The translations under genes and the position numbers were made by a program. Shown piece after piece: positions 1 to 10,518 of a stretch of DNA of 64,000 nucleotides. Within the stretch, counting starts at the first letter, position 1. Each line of letters begins with the position of its first letter. Origin of the DNA: Endozoicomonas sp965208385 (GTDB taxonomy: Bacteria; Pseudomonadota; Gammaproteobacteria; Pseudomonadales; Endozoicomonadaceae); the NCBI GenBank assembly GCA_965208385.1, contig CBDBOO010000099.1, positions 291,167 through 355,166 of the forward strand, in the 5' to 3' direction. Under the pieces are notes generated by a model, which searched no databases, had not been told where the DNA came from, and saw only the letters and a program-made list of their open reading frames with translations.

Positions 1-188
1 ACCTGTGAATAATATTTTGACAAAAAAAACGTTAACTTTTTTCCAGCAGGAATTCTGCCTTTTTTTTCAGCCAGAATATTCAATAAAAACTCTCGGGTTA
101 CAACATCCGGGGATTGTTCAAGAAGACACAAGTGCATCCGTCTTTTGAAGGCTCCATCATCTTGAGGCCAGGGGAAATCGCTTTTTAC

Positions 189-420
189 GGCTATGTTCCC
201 GTCAATAGTTGGGAGCACTCAAGTCCTATAAAAACTTTATTTTCCTGCTCCACATATGGCTATTCATGAGATAGGAAGGTATCCCAGAACAAATCGCTGT
301 TCTTTGGGCAATAAACAAATGCAATATACAAGATTTAGTCATATCTCTACTTTATAAGGCACGTCTATAGCCCTGTAAACATAGGGAGTAAGCAATACAA
401 CTATTGGCGGGAACATAGCC
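189..420. mobile_element. MITE copy 1 (232 bp, IS1595-type ends)
   Basis: Ends are inverted: GGCTATGTTCCCG at the left and its complement at the right, followed inwards by a further imperfect inverted stretch (CAATAGTTG). It is flanked by a perfect 9-bp duplication, GCTTTTTAC, at 180-188 and 421-429. It has no transposase. The first 13 bases equal those of the IS1595-type element at 35658-36774, so a related transposase probably mobilised it. It supplies a stop codon to the gene it interrupts. Confidence 0.92.
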
Positions 421-2642
421 GCTTTTTACCATGGCGGCACTGCCGGATTCGGTACCCGCCAATTGCTGTAGGGTAACAAACCATTCAGCTTTGCCGTCTT
501 CATCATGATCCACTTCCTTGCAGGCCTGATACCACTTCTGCAATAGCTCAGAGCAATCTTCATGTCTGTTTTTTCGTAACCAGGCTGACTGGCTGGAAGG
601 AAGTCCTTCCCGTTCAAGTGTTCTGGCTACACCAGAATCATGCTGTGCCAGTATCAACTGCTGTTGTCTGCTTAATTGTTTCCATTCTTCTTCACCCAGT
701 AGCCCGGGATGATGACACCCTATTGCCAATACAGCATTATCAGGTGGCATGCCAAAGCTCTCCACAACCTGTGCGGCTACGGTACTACTCCTGTGCAGGG
801 CAATATATAAACGATCCTTAACAGGAAATTGCTCCAGATTAATTGCAGTACTCTTCAATACGGTATTGAGTTCATCATCGTTGAATATACAACAGAGCAG
901 AGTCGATACTGCCTCGTGCTCATGCTCTGAAACGCCAGCCAGTTCGATTCTTTGCCAGATCAATCGGGTTAATTGCTTTGACGGCGAGCCAGTGTCGGAT
1001 ATCTCGGTCATGATGGGAACCTTCTGATCTTTGGAACAACTGCGAAATATCAGATGCCGATGCTTACGAAACCAGACCAGCAGTGCCAGACGTTCTTCCG
1101 GGCTATCGGAGTAACTTGTCGGGCTGGAAGGAAGTTCCATCCCATCGATTGCCTTCAATGCCATTGATCGAAGCTGATTTAGAGCGGGAGCACGGGTATC
1201 TACAGAAGTATCATCCCAGGGATGATTGAGATAATGATTAAAACCGGAAACACGAATAACCTGTTGAAGTGCCCCGGGATACTGATTCAATAGAAGAGTA
1301 ATTGCCTGCTGATCCTCTCTGCTCAGTTCAGGATCCGGCTGATCAAGACTTGAAAATAAAAACGGTAAATTTTGCTGATTAAAAAGTGCCTGATGCTCAA
1401 ATATAAACGACAACACATCCACATTGAGCGGGATCGTTCTTCTGGTTTTTTCAGCGTTCTCCATCTCCTGTACCAGAGCAGTCAGCTGAAAATGATCCAG
1501 GGTTTTGCGAACAAACTGTACTCTTTTTTCCCAGGATATGCTTTTAGCAATGGTTGAAAACGTATGATGAGATAACAGCGAAAAACCAGTAGAAGAAAAA
1601 AAAGCAATATGCTCCGGATGGTTTTCAAAATATTTTTTTACATGGGGAGTAGCTTGAAATGAAAGATAAACATCCGTTTTCGTTTTAACCAGCCGATCCA
1701 TTATTTGTCCTAATCGAGGCTGAGCCCCGCTGGCCAGAGCACGCCATTGCTGTTCACTGAAGCCACTGTGTAATTGCCGTTCAAATACAGGCAATAATTC
1801 ATCATAGGCTAATAAACTTTTCCAACATTCCAGATCAACTTCCTTGATACCTTCCGGGCATAGAGTCAGAAATTCAACCATCAGATGGATATCACTGGTA
1901 AAGTCCTGAATCTTCAAGTTTGAAGAAGCACTTCCAAACAACGGAATTCTGGGCACATAGGCAAAATGCCAAACTGATGCACTGGGCAACTTTCCAGACA
2001 AGATATTGACAAATTTTTCTGAAGACTCCGGGCAAAGCTTAATCAGACAGACCAATTGTCTCAATTGGTCTGTCTGACAAGATTTTATACGGAACTTGTT
2101 TCTTTGATAAACCAGCAGGCAGCCAAATTCTTCTGATGATTTTTTTAAAAGCGCTATAGACTCATCTTCAGACATGCATGTCATCGCATCGAGCAATAGC
2201 TGATGGACAGGATTTCGTTCCCCATTGTTGTAGAAAAATGAATACTGATCATCTGGCTTTTCCATCAGTGCTCTGGTTTCAAGACCGTAGGCAGAGCACA
2301 ATCCTGATAATGTTTCACCGTCTTTAGCCAAACTTTCTGCTAATGCTTTATGTCTGACTCTCAGGTACTCCTCGCCCAGTTCTCTGTCACTTGCAAGCTC
2401 TTTTAGCAATTCTGGAATACATTGAGAATCCGTCAGATTGTATTTTTTATCCAAATCTACCAGCCTTTGTGGCTGGTGAAAAAATGTACCTTCCCATTCT
2501 GCAGGAATGTCTGTTAGCGGTGGAATTGCAATCTGCTTTGCCGGTTCAGTGGGAGAAACTTCTTTGGTACCACCCATTTCTTCTGGTTTTATATAGGTGA
2601 AGCCTTCTATTTTTTCACTGACCATTCTGAACAGCCATTGAT

Positions 2643-2874
2643 GGCTATGTTCCCGTCAATAGTTGGGAGCACTAAAGTCCTATAAAAACTTTATTTTCCT
2701 GCTCCACATATGGCTATTCATGAGATAGGAAGGTATCCCAGAACAAATCGCTGTTCTTTGGGCAATAAACAAATGCAATATACAAGATTTAGTCATATCT
2801 CTACTTTATAAGGCACGTCTGTAGCCCTGTAAACATAGGGAGTAAGCAATACAACTATTGGCGGGAACATAGCC
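2643..2874. mobile_element. MITE copy 2 (232 bp)
   Basis: Same orientation as copy 1 and almost identical over all 232 bp. It is flanked by a perfect 9-bp duplication, GCCATTGAT, at 2634-2642 and 2875-2883. It interrupts the same large gene as copy 1, and the reading frame is continuous across the join when it is removed. Confidence 0.92.
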
Positions 2875-3602
2875 GCCATTGATCATGGTCGTCTTCAGTT
2901 TCTGATTCTAGTAACAAGCACCAGCCTTTGAGTTCTTTTTTGAAGTTTTCACAGGCTACCGCCGGATTATCTTCCTCACACTGGGAATATCTTTCAAACC
3001 CTTCATCAAGAATGCTCTCCAGTTCTGTCTGAAAGCCCTCTTCGGTCCCTTCTTTTTCCGTACTACGATCGACCAGGTCATCAAGATGTTCCCGAAGCCT
3101 AACCAGTTGTAGCTCTTTTGACTTCAGCATTGATGAAGTGAACTTGTGAAGTTCTTTTGCCGTCATCCCCTGGAGATAAGAAGATGACGGGGCTGAGTCA
3201 TCGTCAAATTCGCAACCTTTGACCGCTTGTGTTGTCTTGATCGTCCTCTCGATCAAACGAGTGAGATTGGAAAACTCAGACGGGTTGAAGAAGTAGCTCA
3301 AAAATGAGGGTTTTACGGTAACAATATGTCCCTTGTCATCAATGCCCAGCCTTTCAGTTGATGCATTGGGCTGAGCTATTCGCCTGACCAGCTCTTCATG
3401 AACCGTCTTAATCTGTGCATAAACCCCTGGTTCCTGAGGGAATTCAGGCCTTTGTCCAAAGGAATCAGGTTGAGAATAAAAGACTGAGAAAGGCCTCATT
3501 CAAGCCCTCCCTGGCAGTGAATATTACATTAACTGTAGCAATAGCCAGGAACTGAACATTGAGGAAGGATTAAGTAATTGCAGCAGGGTAAAAAAGGGAT
3601 AC

Positions 3603-3631
3603 ACAATCAGACCAGAAACTGGCCTGATTGT
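3603..3631 (-). terminator. Probable purL terminator
   Basis: Inverted repeat ACAATCAG..CTGATTGT with an inner GG/CC extension, lying just past the purL stop. On the minus strand it is followed within a few bases by a run of six T. Confidence 0.6.
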
Positions 3632-3641
3632 AATGGCAGGT

Positions 3642-6600
3642 CTAATCGACCCAAACTCTGGCATTGCGGAACATTCGCATCAGGGGAGCATCTTCTACCC
3701 ACTCATCAGGATGCCAGCTGTTCTGAACGGTACGGAATACTCGTTCAGGATGAGGCATCAGAATGGTAACCCGACCATCCTTTGACGTGAGACCGGTTAT
3801 ACCTTTCACAGATCCATTGGGATTATATGGATAACGGCTGGTTGGGCGGGCAAGATTATCAACAAAACGAAGTGCAATCTGATTCCCGGCCTCCAGATTG
3901 CTTATCTGTGCCTGATCTCTGAATTCAGCCAATCCTTCTCCATGGGCCACTGCAATGGGCATTCTGGCCCCTTCCATATCCTGAAGAAAGATTGAGCGGC
4001 TCTTCTGAATTTCCACCATGGCTAACCGTGCTTCAAACTGCTCTGACTGGTTTCGAACAAAGTGAGGCCAGTTCTCGGTTCCGTCTATCAGCTCATGTAA
4101 GTTGGAAAGCATCTGACAGCCATTACAGACACCCAGGGTAAAGCTGTCCTGACGATCAAAAAACGTCGAAAACTGTTCCCTTGCCCGGGTATTAAACAGA
4201 ATGGATTTTGCCCAGCCTTCTCCAGCCCCAAGAACATCTCCGTAGGAGAATCCGCCGCAGGCCACAAGCCCTTTAAATTCATCAAGAGAACGACGACCCG
4301 ATAAAAGATCACTCATATGGACATCAGTGGCATTAAAGCCCGCACGGTGAAAAGCCGCAGCCATTTCTAAATGACCATTGACGCCTTGTTCGCGCAGAAT
4401 GGCCACTGAAGGTCTGACTCCCCTGGCAACAAAAGGTGCAGCTACATCCAGATTGATATCGTAAGGCAGCGAAACATGCAGACCTGAATCAGTATCATCC
4501 AGAAGATTATCAAACTCTTGTCGTGCACACTCAGCATTGTCACGCATTGCCTGGATACGATAGCTGGTTTCTGACCACCAGCGCTGGTACTTAACCCGGC
4601 TTTCATTCAACAATTCGTTGCCGTTAAAGTTGAATATAATCTTCTGCCCATCAGTCAGTCTACCAATGGTATGGCTGCACGAAGCCAGACCATGCTGGGC
4701 AAGAACATCCTTGACCTGCCCTTTATCACCATGGCGCACCTGAATCACAGCACCCAGCTCTTCATTGAACAGTGCCGGAATGATCATATCGCTGTTACCA
4801 GCCAGCTTATCAAGATCTACCTGTATTCCAGTGTGTCCGGCAAAAGACATTTCAACCAGACTGGTGAACAGTCCACCATCAGAGCGGTCGTGGTAGGCGA
4901 GCAGCAGGTTATTTTCCAGTAATTCCTGGATTGAATTGAAGAAACCTTTCAGATCTTTCGCAGAGTCTACATCGGGAGTACTGTTCCCCATCTGTTCATA
5001 AACCTGAGCCAGAGCCGAACCTCCCAACCGGTTCTGGTCACGGCCCAGATCAATAAGGATCAGATCGGTTTCACCTTGATCCGTCCGGAGCTGAGGGGTA
5101 ACCGTCTTGCGAATATCCGTAACCGGTGCAAAAGCAGTGATCACCAGAGAGAGTGGTGACGTAACACTCTTGTCTTCACCGTCTTCCTGCCACCGGGTTT
5201 TCATGGACATGGAGTCCTTACCCACAGGAATAGCAATGCCCAGTTCCGGACACAGCTCCATACCCACCGCTTTAACTGTGTCGTACAGCTTTTCATCTTC
5301 ACCGGGGTGCCCGGCCGCAGCCATCCAGTTCGCAGACAGTTTGATATCACCCATTTTGCGAATACGTGTGCTGACGATATTGGTAACGGCTTCACCAATA
5401 GCCATTCTTCCGGAAGCCGGTGCATTGATCAGTGCCAGAGGTGTTCTTTCACCCATGGACATGGCTTCACCGGTATAACCGTTAAAAGACGAAGCGGTTA
5501 CTGCACAGTCGGCTACTGGAATCTGCCAGGGACCCACCATCTGGTCCCGATGAACCAGACCGGTTATGGTTCTGTCACCAATGGTTATCAGAAAATTCTT
5601 GCTGGCTACTGAAGGTAGTTTTAAAACCCGCTCAATGGCTTCATTCAATGTCACCGTTGCGAGATCCAGAACATCAGCATCAAATGACCTTCTGGTGACA
5701 TCCCGATGCATTCTTGGGGGCTTACCCAAGAGTACATCCAGGGACATATCCACTGGCTTGTTATCAAAATGACTGTCCTCCACCAGCAAATGAGGTTCAG
5801 CTGTTGCTTCGCCAACTACTGCGTAAGGACAGCGTTCACGCTGACATATCGCTTCAAACCGTGCCAGATTTTCTTCAGCAACGGCCATGACATAACGTTC
5901 CTGGGATTCATTACACCAGAGCGCCAGAGGAGACATACCAGGTTCATCATTATTGATAGCTCGCATCTGGAACCTGCCGCCACGACCGCCATCATTGACC
6001 AGTTCTGGTAAAGCGTTAGAAAGCCCTCCTGCCCCAACATCATGGATAAAGGCAATGGGGTTGTCTTCTCCCTGCTGCCAGCAGTGGTCTATAACTTCCT
6101 GACAGCGACGCTCCATCTCGGGGTTGTCACGCTGAACACTGGCAAAATCAAGATCTTCCTGACCATCAGCAGAAGCCATAGATGAGGCTGCACCACCACC
6201 CAGCCCTATCTGCATGGCCGGGCCACCCAGAACGATCAGCCTGGCACCCACCGGGATATCACCCTTTTCAACATGCTCAGCCTTAATATTGCCCAGGCCA
6301 CCGGCCAGCATGACCGGTTTATGATACCCACGCACTTCATAACCCAGCGGGCCTTTTACCGACGCTTCAAAGGTACGGAAATAGCCGCATAGATTAGGGC
6401 GACCGAACTCATTATTAAAACCGGCACCACCCAGAGGTCCGTCAATCATGATATCCAGGGCCGAAACAATGCGTTCAGGCTTGCCATAATGACGTTCCCA
6501 GGGTTGTTCATAACCTGGAATATTCAGATTGGATACGGTAAAACCGGTCAGCCCTGCCTTGGGTTTGGATCCTTTCCCGGTAGCGCCTTCATCACGTATT

Positions 6601-7562
6601 TCACCACCTGAACCTGTGGCCGCCCCTGCCCAGGGAGCAATGGCCGTTGGATGATTGTGGGTTTCCACTTTCATCAGAATATGGATATCTTCCTCTGAGA
6701 ATCCGTAATTCCTGTTTTCAGACACAGGATAGAAACGTTCTGATTTGAACCCTTCTATCACCGATGCATTATCTTTATAGGCTGAAAGAACCCCTTCGCC
6801 GTTCATGGCATGGGTATTTCGAATCATCTTGAACAGTGATAAGTCCTGTTCTTCACCATCAATCGTCCAGGAAGCATTGAATATTTTATGACGACAGTGC
6901 TCAGAATTTGCCTGGGCAAACATCATTAACTCAACATCACTGGGATCACGATTCATCCTGGTGTAGCTCTCTACCAGATAATCTATTTCGTCATCGGCCA
7001 GAGCCAACCCCAGTTTTTTGTTGGCGTCAGAAAGAGCTTCTGTTCCGCCAGCAAGTACCGGAACCGTTGTCAGAGGAGCGGGGGCAGCATCAACAAATAA
7101 CTGCTCTGCATCCTTTAACTGATACATAACGGTTTCGGTCATGCGATCATGAAGAACAGACTGAACCTTTACCTTATCTTCTGCACTGAGCTGTACTTTG
7201 CCGGACAGGGTATAGGCAACCCCGCGTTCAATACGATGGACATTATCCAACCCGCAATTATATGCAATATCGGTTGCCTTGCTTGACCAGGGCGAAATAG
7301 TGCCTGTACGGGGCACTACCAGAAAGAGATTACAGACACTTTCTGATGTCTCGTCAGCCTCTTTCTGTTCGACAGTCGGGCCATAGGTTAATAGGCGGGA
7401 AATAATTTCAAGCTGCTGCTTTGTCAGTTCTGAACGGGTTTTTATGAAATGTTGGAATTCAGCAACAACACCGGTGATCTCTGGCACCTTGGCCTGCAGA
7501 GATTCCAGCAGCTTTTGGCTACGAAACAATGAAAGTGCAGGGGCGCCACGCAGTATCAGCAT
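3642..7562 (-). CDS. purL: Phosphoribosylformylglycinamidine synthase (FGAM synthase)
   Basis: Cytosolic purine-synthesis enzyme that converts FGAR, glutamine and ATP to FGAM. The 1306-residue product matches the long single-chain gammaproteobacterial PurL throughout: an N-terminal MLILRGAPALS, the SPWSSKATDIA segment, two AIR-synthase-like halves with the glycine-rich ATP regions, and a C-terminal class I glutamine amidotransferase domain with the nucleophile in GVCNGCQM (about residue 1148) and the MPHPER segment near the end. The frame stays open 28 codons further upstream, but ATG at 7562 gives the family's usual N-terminus. Purine control through PurR is plausible but no operator was identified. 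Confidence 0.97.
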   Translation of the reverse strand: MLILRGAPALSLFRSQKLLESLQAKVPEITGVVAEFQHFIKTRSELTKQQLEIISRLLTYGPTVEQKEADETSESVCNLFLVVPRTGTISPWSSKATDIAYNCGLDNVHRIERGVAYTLSGKVQLSAEDKVKVQSVLHDRMTETVMYQLKDAEQLFVDAAPAPLTTVPVLAGGTEALSDANKKLGLALADDEIDYLVESYTRMNRDPSDVELMMFAQANSEHCRHKIFNASWTIDGEEQDLSLFKMIRNTHAMNGEGVLSAYKDNASVIEGFKSERFYPVSENRNYGFSEEDIHILMKVETHNHPTAIAPWAGAATGSGGEIRDEGATGKGSKPKAGLTGFTVSNLNIPGYEQPWERHYGKPERIVSALDIMIDGPLGGAGFNNEFGRPNLCGYFRTFEASVKGPLGYEVRGYHKPVMLAGGLGNIKAEHVEKGDIPVGARLIVLGGPAMQIGLGGGAASSMASADGQEDLDFASVQRDNPEMERRCQEVIDHCWQQGEDNPIAFIHDVGAGGLSNALPELVNDGGRGGRFQMRAINNDEPGMSPLALWCNESQERYVMAVAEENLARFEAICQRERCPYAVVGEATAEPHLLVEDSHFDNKPVDMSLDVLLGKPPRMHRDVTRRSFDADVLDLATVTLNEAIERVLKLPSVASKNFLITIGDRTITGLVHRDQMVGPWQIPVADCAVTASSFNGYTGEAMSMGERTPLALINAPASGRMAIGEAVTNIVSTRIRKMGDIKLSANWMAAAGHPGEDEKLYDTVKAVGMELCPELGIAIPVGKDSMSMKTRWQEDGEDKSVTSPLSLVITAFAPVTDIRKTVTPQLRTDQGETDLILIDLGRDQNRLGGSALAQVYEQMGNSTPDVDSAKDLKGFFNSIQELLENNLLLAYHDRSDGGLFTSLVEMSFAGHTGIQVDLDKLAGNSDMIIPALFNEELGAVIQVRHGDKGQVKDVLAQHGLASCSHTIGRLTDGQKIIFNFNGNELLNESRVKYQRWWSETSYRIQAMRDNAECARQEFDNLLDDTDSGLHVSLPYDINLDVAAPFVARGVRPSVAILREQGVNGHLEMAAAFHRAGFNATDVHMSDLLSGRRSLDEFKGLVACGGFSYGDVLGAGEGWAKSILFNTRAREQFSTFFDRQDSFTLGVCNGCQMLSNLHELIDGTENWPHFVRNQSEQFEARLAMVEIQKSRSIFLQDMEGARMPIAVAHGEGLAEFRDQAQISNLEAGNQIALRFVDNLARPTSRYPYNPNGSVKGITGLTSKDGRVTILMPHPERVFRTVQNSWHPDEWVEDAPLMRMFRNARVWVD

Positions 7563-7822
7563 GTTCTGGTTTGTCCTCGAACTCTTGAGCTGTCGTTTAA
7601 GGGCTGCACTTAACGATTTCGCATGAAAATATGTCAAAAAGCTCAATTATGCCTGTAAACCGAACTTCTACATCGCTCTCAGCGTTATTTCGTCTGCACA
7701 TACTGCCTTTACCAACAGCCTCACTACTCAGGGGGATAATCAAAGGTGCAATATGATAATCGAAACAGGGCTCTGGAAACCAGCTATCAATCTGCATGAG
7801 ACCGTAATATTCTTGTTATTTT

Positions 7823-8311
7823 TTAACAAAATCGCAGTTTTTTCCTCTCTTCACGTATTTGCAATCGCCTGGCTTTGAAAAAGTCACTGATCATAAGCCG
7901 ACTCTCCTCTTCCAGAATCCCGGTGACGACCTCAACTCTGTGATTCATTTGAGGTTGTTCCAAAACCTGACTTGCGCTGATTATAGCCCCGGCTTTGGGT
8001 TCGAAGGCCGCAAATATCAGTCTACGAATACGACTATGAATAATGGCACCTGCACACATGGTACAAGGCTCCAGAGTTACATATAGATCACAATCTACCA
8101 GTCGGTAGTTATTCAGAGCAGCTGCCGCACGTTGCAACGCAATAATTTCGGCATGAGCAACTGGATTACAGCCTGAAATGGGCTGATTAAATGCTCTGGC
8201 AATGATTTCATCATCTTTTACCACAACAGCACCAACAGGCACCTCGTTCAATTCCCGCCCTTTTTCTGCTTCCTGCAGTGCTTCTTTCATCCAAATATTA
8301 TCTTTATCCAT
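7823..8311 (-). CDS. tadA: tRNA-specific adenosine deaminase
   Basis: Deaminates the wobble adenosine (A34 to inosine) of tRNA-Arg(ACG). The 162-residue product has the zinc-binding and catalytic HAEIIAL motif and the paired-cysteine PCTMCAGA motif in the usual order, within the normal size range. ATG at 8311 is preceded by GGGATGA at suitable spacing; an in-frame TTG sits one codon upstream but is less likely. The 260 bp between tadA and purL holds only a weak 66-codon frame that I do not accept as a gene. tadA and purL are co-oriented and may be co-transcribed. Confidence 0.96.
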   Translation of the reverse strand: MDKDNIWMKEALQEAEKGRELNEVPVGAVVVKDDEIIARAFNQPISGCNPVAHAEIIALQRAAAALNNYRLVDCDLYVTLEPCTMCAGAIIHSRIRRLIFAAFEPKAGAIISASQVLEQPQMNHRVEVVTGILEEESRLMISDFFKARRLQIREERKKLRFC

Positions 8312-8471
8312 CAATTTTCATCCCAAAATCAAATTTGATCATTATAAACAGTCATAGAATCGCCGCACCTGCCGATTTATTTTCTCAACGGGCTCCCTCA
8401 GAGCGATATATACTGAAAAATAGTCTCGATAAATTGATTTCTGATTAAATACCACTGGAGGGTATGGCCAG

Positions 8472-8963
8472 ATGTCTTACAAGCAGAATGTAGAAGAGAA
8501 TCTACAACACTTTGCCGAGAGCATCGGCCTGGGCGAACTCAACCTCAATGAGCATGACGCCTGCGGACTCTGTTTTGACGATACACTGATCGTCAATATG
8601 GAATACCTTGAAGAAGATGAAGCACTGGTGTTTGTTTCTTCAGTCAGAGCTATGGATGCTCACGATACCGGAAAAACAAGCCTCTTTGAAAAAATGCTTT
8701 CCCTTAATCTTCAACACCACAGTATGCAGGGAGCATTCCTGGCTCTGAATCATGATAAATCGGAAGTTCTTCTAATTCGCTCAATGCAGGCGTCATCAGA
8801 CTACGGTTCATTTGAGTCCACCCTGGAAAAATTTGTTAACACTCTGGAGTGGGTTGTCACTGAGCTTGATAATGCCAATCAGGAATCCAGTACACCTTCT
8901 CAGAACACTCTTCCCCCGCAAGCAGGCCCCGGCGGTCCTGGCGACATGGGCATGATGGTCTGA
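8472..8963 (+). CDS. CesT-family type III secretion chaperone
   Basis: A small acidic 163-residue protein lying directly ahead of the T3SS export operon. Its size, acidity, alternating alpha/beta pattern and the segment around FVSSVRAM resemble class I effector chaperones of the CesT/Tir fold, which bind the N-terminal part of an effector and present it to the SctN ATPase. The C-terminal 30 residues are a low-complexity Ser/Pro/Gly/Met tail (ends GPGGPGDMGMMV) that looks non-globular. GGAGG lies about ten bases before ATG. A hairpin follows the gene, so it may be transcribed separately from sctN. The client is unknown; the family assignment is by pattern only. Confidence 0.75.
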   Translation: MSYKQNVEENLQHFAESIGLGELNLNEHDACGLCFDDTLIVNMEYLEEDEALVFVSSVRAMDAHDTGKTSLFEKMLSLNLQHHSMQGAFLALNHDKSEVLLIRSMQASSDYGSFESTLEKFVNTLEWVVTELDNANQESSTPSQNTLPPQAGPGGPGDMGMMV

Positions 8964-8984
8964 CTCTTTTTGTTTTTTCTTCCT

Positions 8985-9007
8985 GAAGGGCTGATCTGGC
9001 CCTTCAA
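8985..9007 (+). terminator. Hairpin after the chaperone gene
   Basis: GAAGGGC and GCCCTTC form a stem with a short loop, about 20 bp past the chaperone stop. The following sequence is T-rich but has no long uninterrupted T run, so it may be a weak terminator or attenuator. Confidence 0.5.
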
Positions 9008-9182
9008 CCCTCTTTGTTCTATTACACTAAGTTATGTGGATGGTAGTTTTGCGATGTTTTGGCAAAGCCATTATTCATCTATTGAATAAAGATGACTAAA
9101 TATGACTAAAGAACTGACGGTTCTTAATACCCGAATCAAGCCGTAATGACGCTGTAAGAAGAATAAACAGGGAGAGCACAGC

Positions 9183-10514
9183 GTGGCAGAAGCGCTAAAT
9201 TATCTTACTAACGCCTTACAGGGTGCCGTTGACAGCAGTCGACTGGTTGATATCCGCGGGCGAGTCACCGAAGTTCAGGGAATGATCATTAAAGCTGCAG
9301 TGCCCGGTGTTAAAATCGGTGAGCTGTGTGAACTGGTCACACCGGGCGACAACTGTACCGCATATGCAGAAGTTGTGGGTTTTCAGGGACATGAAACCGT
9401 GCTTTCACCGATGGGTGAAATTATGGGTATATCCTCAACCACAGAAGTTATTCCCACGGGTAAGGTTCACCATGTGGGTGTGGGTCCGCACTTATTGGGC
9501 CATGTACTGGACGGCATGGGCAATCCGCTTCAGGAAAACGCCTTTGAGGGCATAGAGCCTGAAAGCTGGTACCCCGTTTATTCCAATGCACCCGACCCCA
9601 TGACCCGCAAAATCATTGATCGGCCCCTGCCTTTGGGATTGAAAGCCCTCGATGGTCCTCTGACCTGCGGTGAAGGTCAGAGAATGGGTATTTTTGCCGC
9701 CGCGGGTGGTGGTAAAAGTACCCTGTTGTCAATGCTTGTCAAAGGCGCTGATGTCGATGTGACCGTCCTCGCCCTCATCGGTGAGCGGGGGCGGGAATTA
9801 CGGGAATTCATAGAACATGATCTGGGGCCGGAAGGCGTCAAGAAATCGGTCATTATTGTGGCAACCTCAGACAAGTCTTCCATGGAAAGAGCAAAGGCTG
9901 CTTACACCGCAACCGCTGTCGCTGAATATTTCCGGGACAAAGGCAAACGGGTTTTGTTACTAATGGATTCAGTGACACGATTTGCCCGGGCTCAACGGGA
10001 AATTGGCCTGGCCGCTGGTGAGCCACCCACCAGACGGGGCTTTCCACCTTCTGTATTCGCCACCCTGCCAAAGCTCATGGAAAGGGCTGGCATGTCCAAT
10101 ATTGGCTCCATTACCGCCATGTATACCGTGCTGGTTGAAGGTGACGATATGACCGAGCCCGTAGCCGATGAAACACGATCCATTCTTGACGGGCATATTA
10201 TTCTTTCCCGAAAACTGGCCGCCGCCAACCATTACCCCGCCATAGACGTTTTAGCCAGCGCCAGCCGGGTTATGAATGCCATTACTCCCAAGGATCACCA
10301 GAAAGCTGCAGGAAAAATGCGGGAACTCATGGCGAAATATGAAGAAATTGAACTGCTGGTCAAAGTCGGAGAATACAAACAAGGTACTGATGCGGTAGCC
10401 GATGAGGCCCTCAGAAAAATAGAGGCCATCAGAAGCTTCCTGAAACAGGGTACTGACGAGCTCAACGATTATGACGACACCATAAAAATGCTACACCAAG
10501 TAACCGGCGTATGA
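9183..10514 (+). CDS. sctN: Type III secretion ATPase SctN
   Basis: Hexameric cytosolic ATPase of the injectisome that releases chaperones and unfolds substrates at the export gate. The 443-residue product has an F1/FliI-type beta-barrel N-terminus, a Walker A loop (GGGKST, about residues 174-180), a Walker B segment (VLLLMDSVTRFA) and the conserved AAGEPPTRRGFPPSVF signature of FliI/SctN. The start is GTG, with GGAGAG about eight bases upstream. It is the first gene of a tight run in which sctO starts four bases after the sctN stop. The downstream T3SS genes distinguish it from flagellar FliI. Confidence 0.96.
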   Translation: MAEALNYLTNALQGAVDSSRLVDIRGRVTEVQGMIIKAAVPGVKIGELCELVTPGDNCTAYAEVVGFQGHETVLSPMGEIMGISSTTEVIPTGKVHHVGVGPHLLGHVLDGMGNPLQENAFEGIEPESWYPVYSNAPDPMTRKIIDRPLPLGLKALDGPLTCGEGQRMGIFAAAGGGKSTLLSMLVKGADVDVTVLALIGERGRELREFIEHDLGPEGVKKSVIIVATSDKSSMERAKAAYTATAVAEYFRDKGKRVLLLMDSVTRFARAQREIGLAAGEPPTRRGFPPSVFATLPKLMERAGMSNIGSITAMYTVLVEGDDMTEPVADETRSILDGHIILSRKLAAANHYPAIDVLASASRVMNAITPKDHQKAAGKMRELMAKYEEIELLVKVGEYKQGTDAVADEALRKIEAIRSFLKQGTDELNDYDDTIKMLHQVTGV

Positions 10515-10518
10515 AGTC

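Larger units (their letters stand above)
1..3499 (-). pseudogene. Large unrecognised protein gene split by two MITEs (3' end outside window)
   Basis: Three open pieces, 3499-2875, 2633-421 and 179-1, lie in one frame once both 232-bp MITEs and one copy of each 9-bp target duplication are removed. The first two pieces sum to 2838 bp, exactly 946 codons, and the third stays open to the window edge, so the ancestral protein exceeded 1000 residues. The start at 3499 has a strong ribosome site (AGGGAGGG just upstream). As it stands, translation from 3499 ends inside MITE copy 2, and a downstream ORF (352-2625) ends inside copy 1. The protein is hydrophilic and mostly helical-looking, with no signal peptide and no domain I recognise. 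Size, family style and the nearby T3SS suggest a secreted effector, but that is inference. Confidence 0.8.

Noticed and set aside
352..2625. ORF 352-2625 as an independent gene with its own start and end
   Set aside because: Its N-terminal Met follows directly from the upstream piece in the same frame after MITE removal, and its last about 26 residues are MITE-encoded.
5107..6055. Several 70-120 codon frames on both strands inside purL
   Set aside because: They are other-frame readings of a strongly conserved gene, with no start signals of their own.
7597..7797. 66-codon frame between tadA and purL
   Set aside because: Overlaps the 5' end of the open purL frame, no ribosome site, no recognisable composition or motif.
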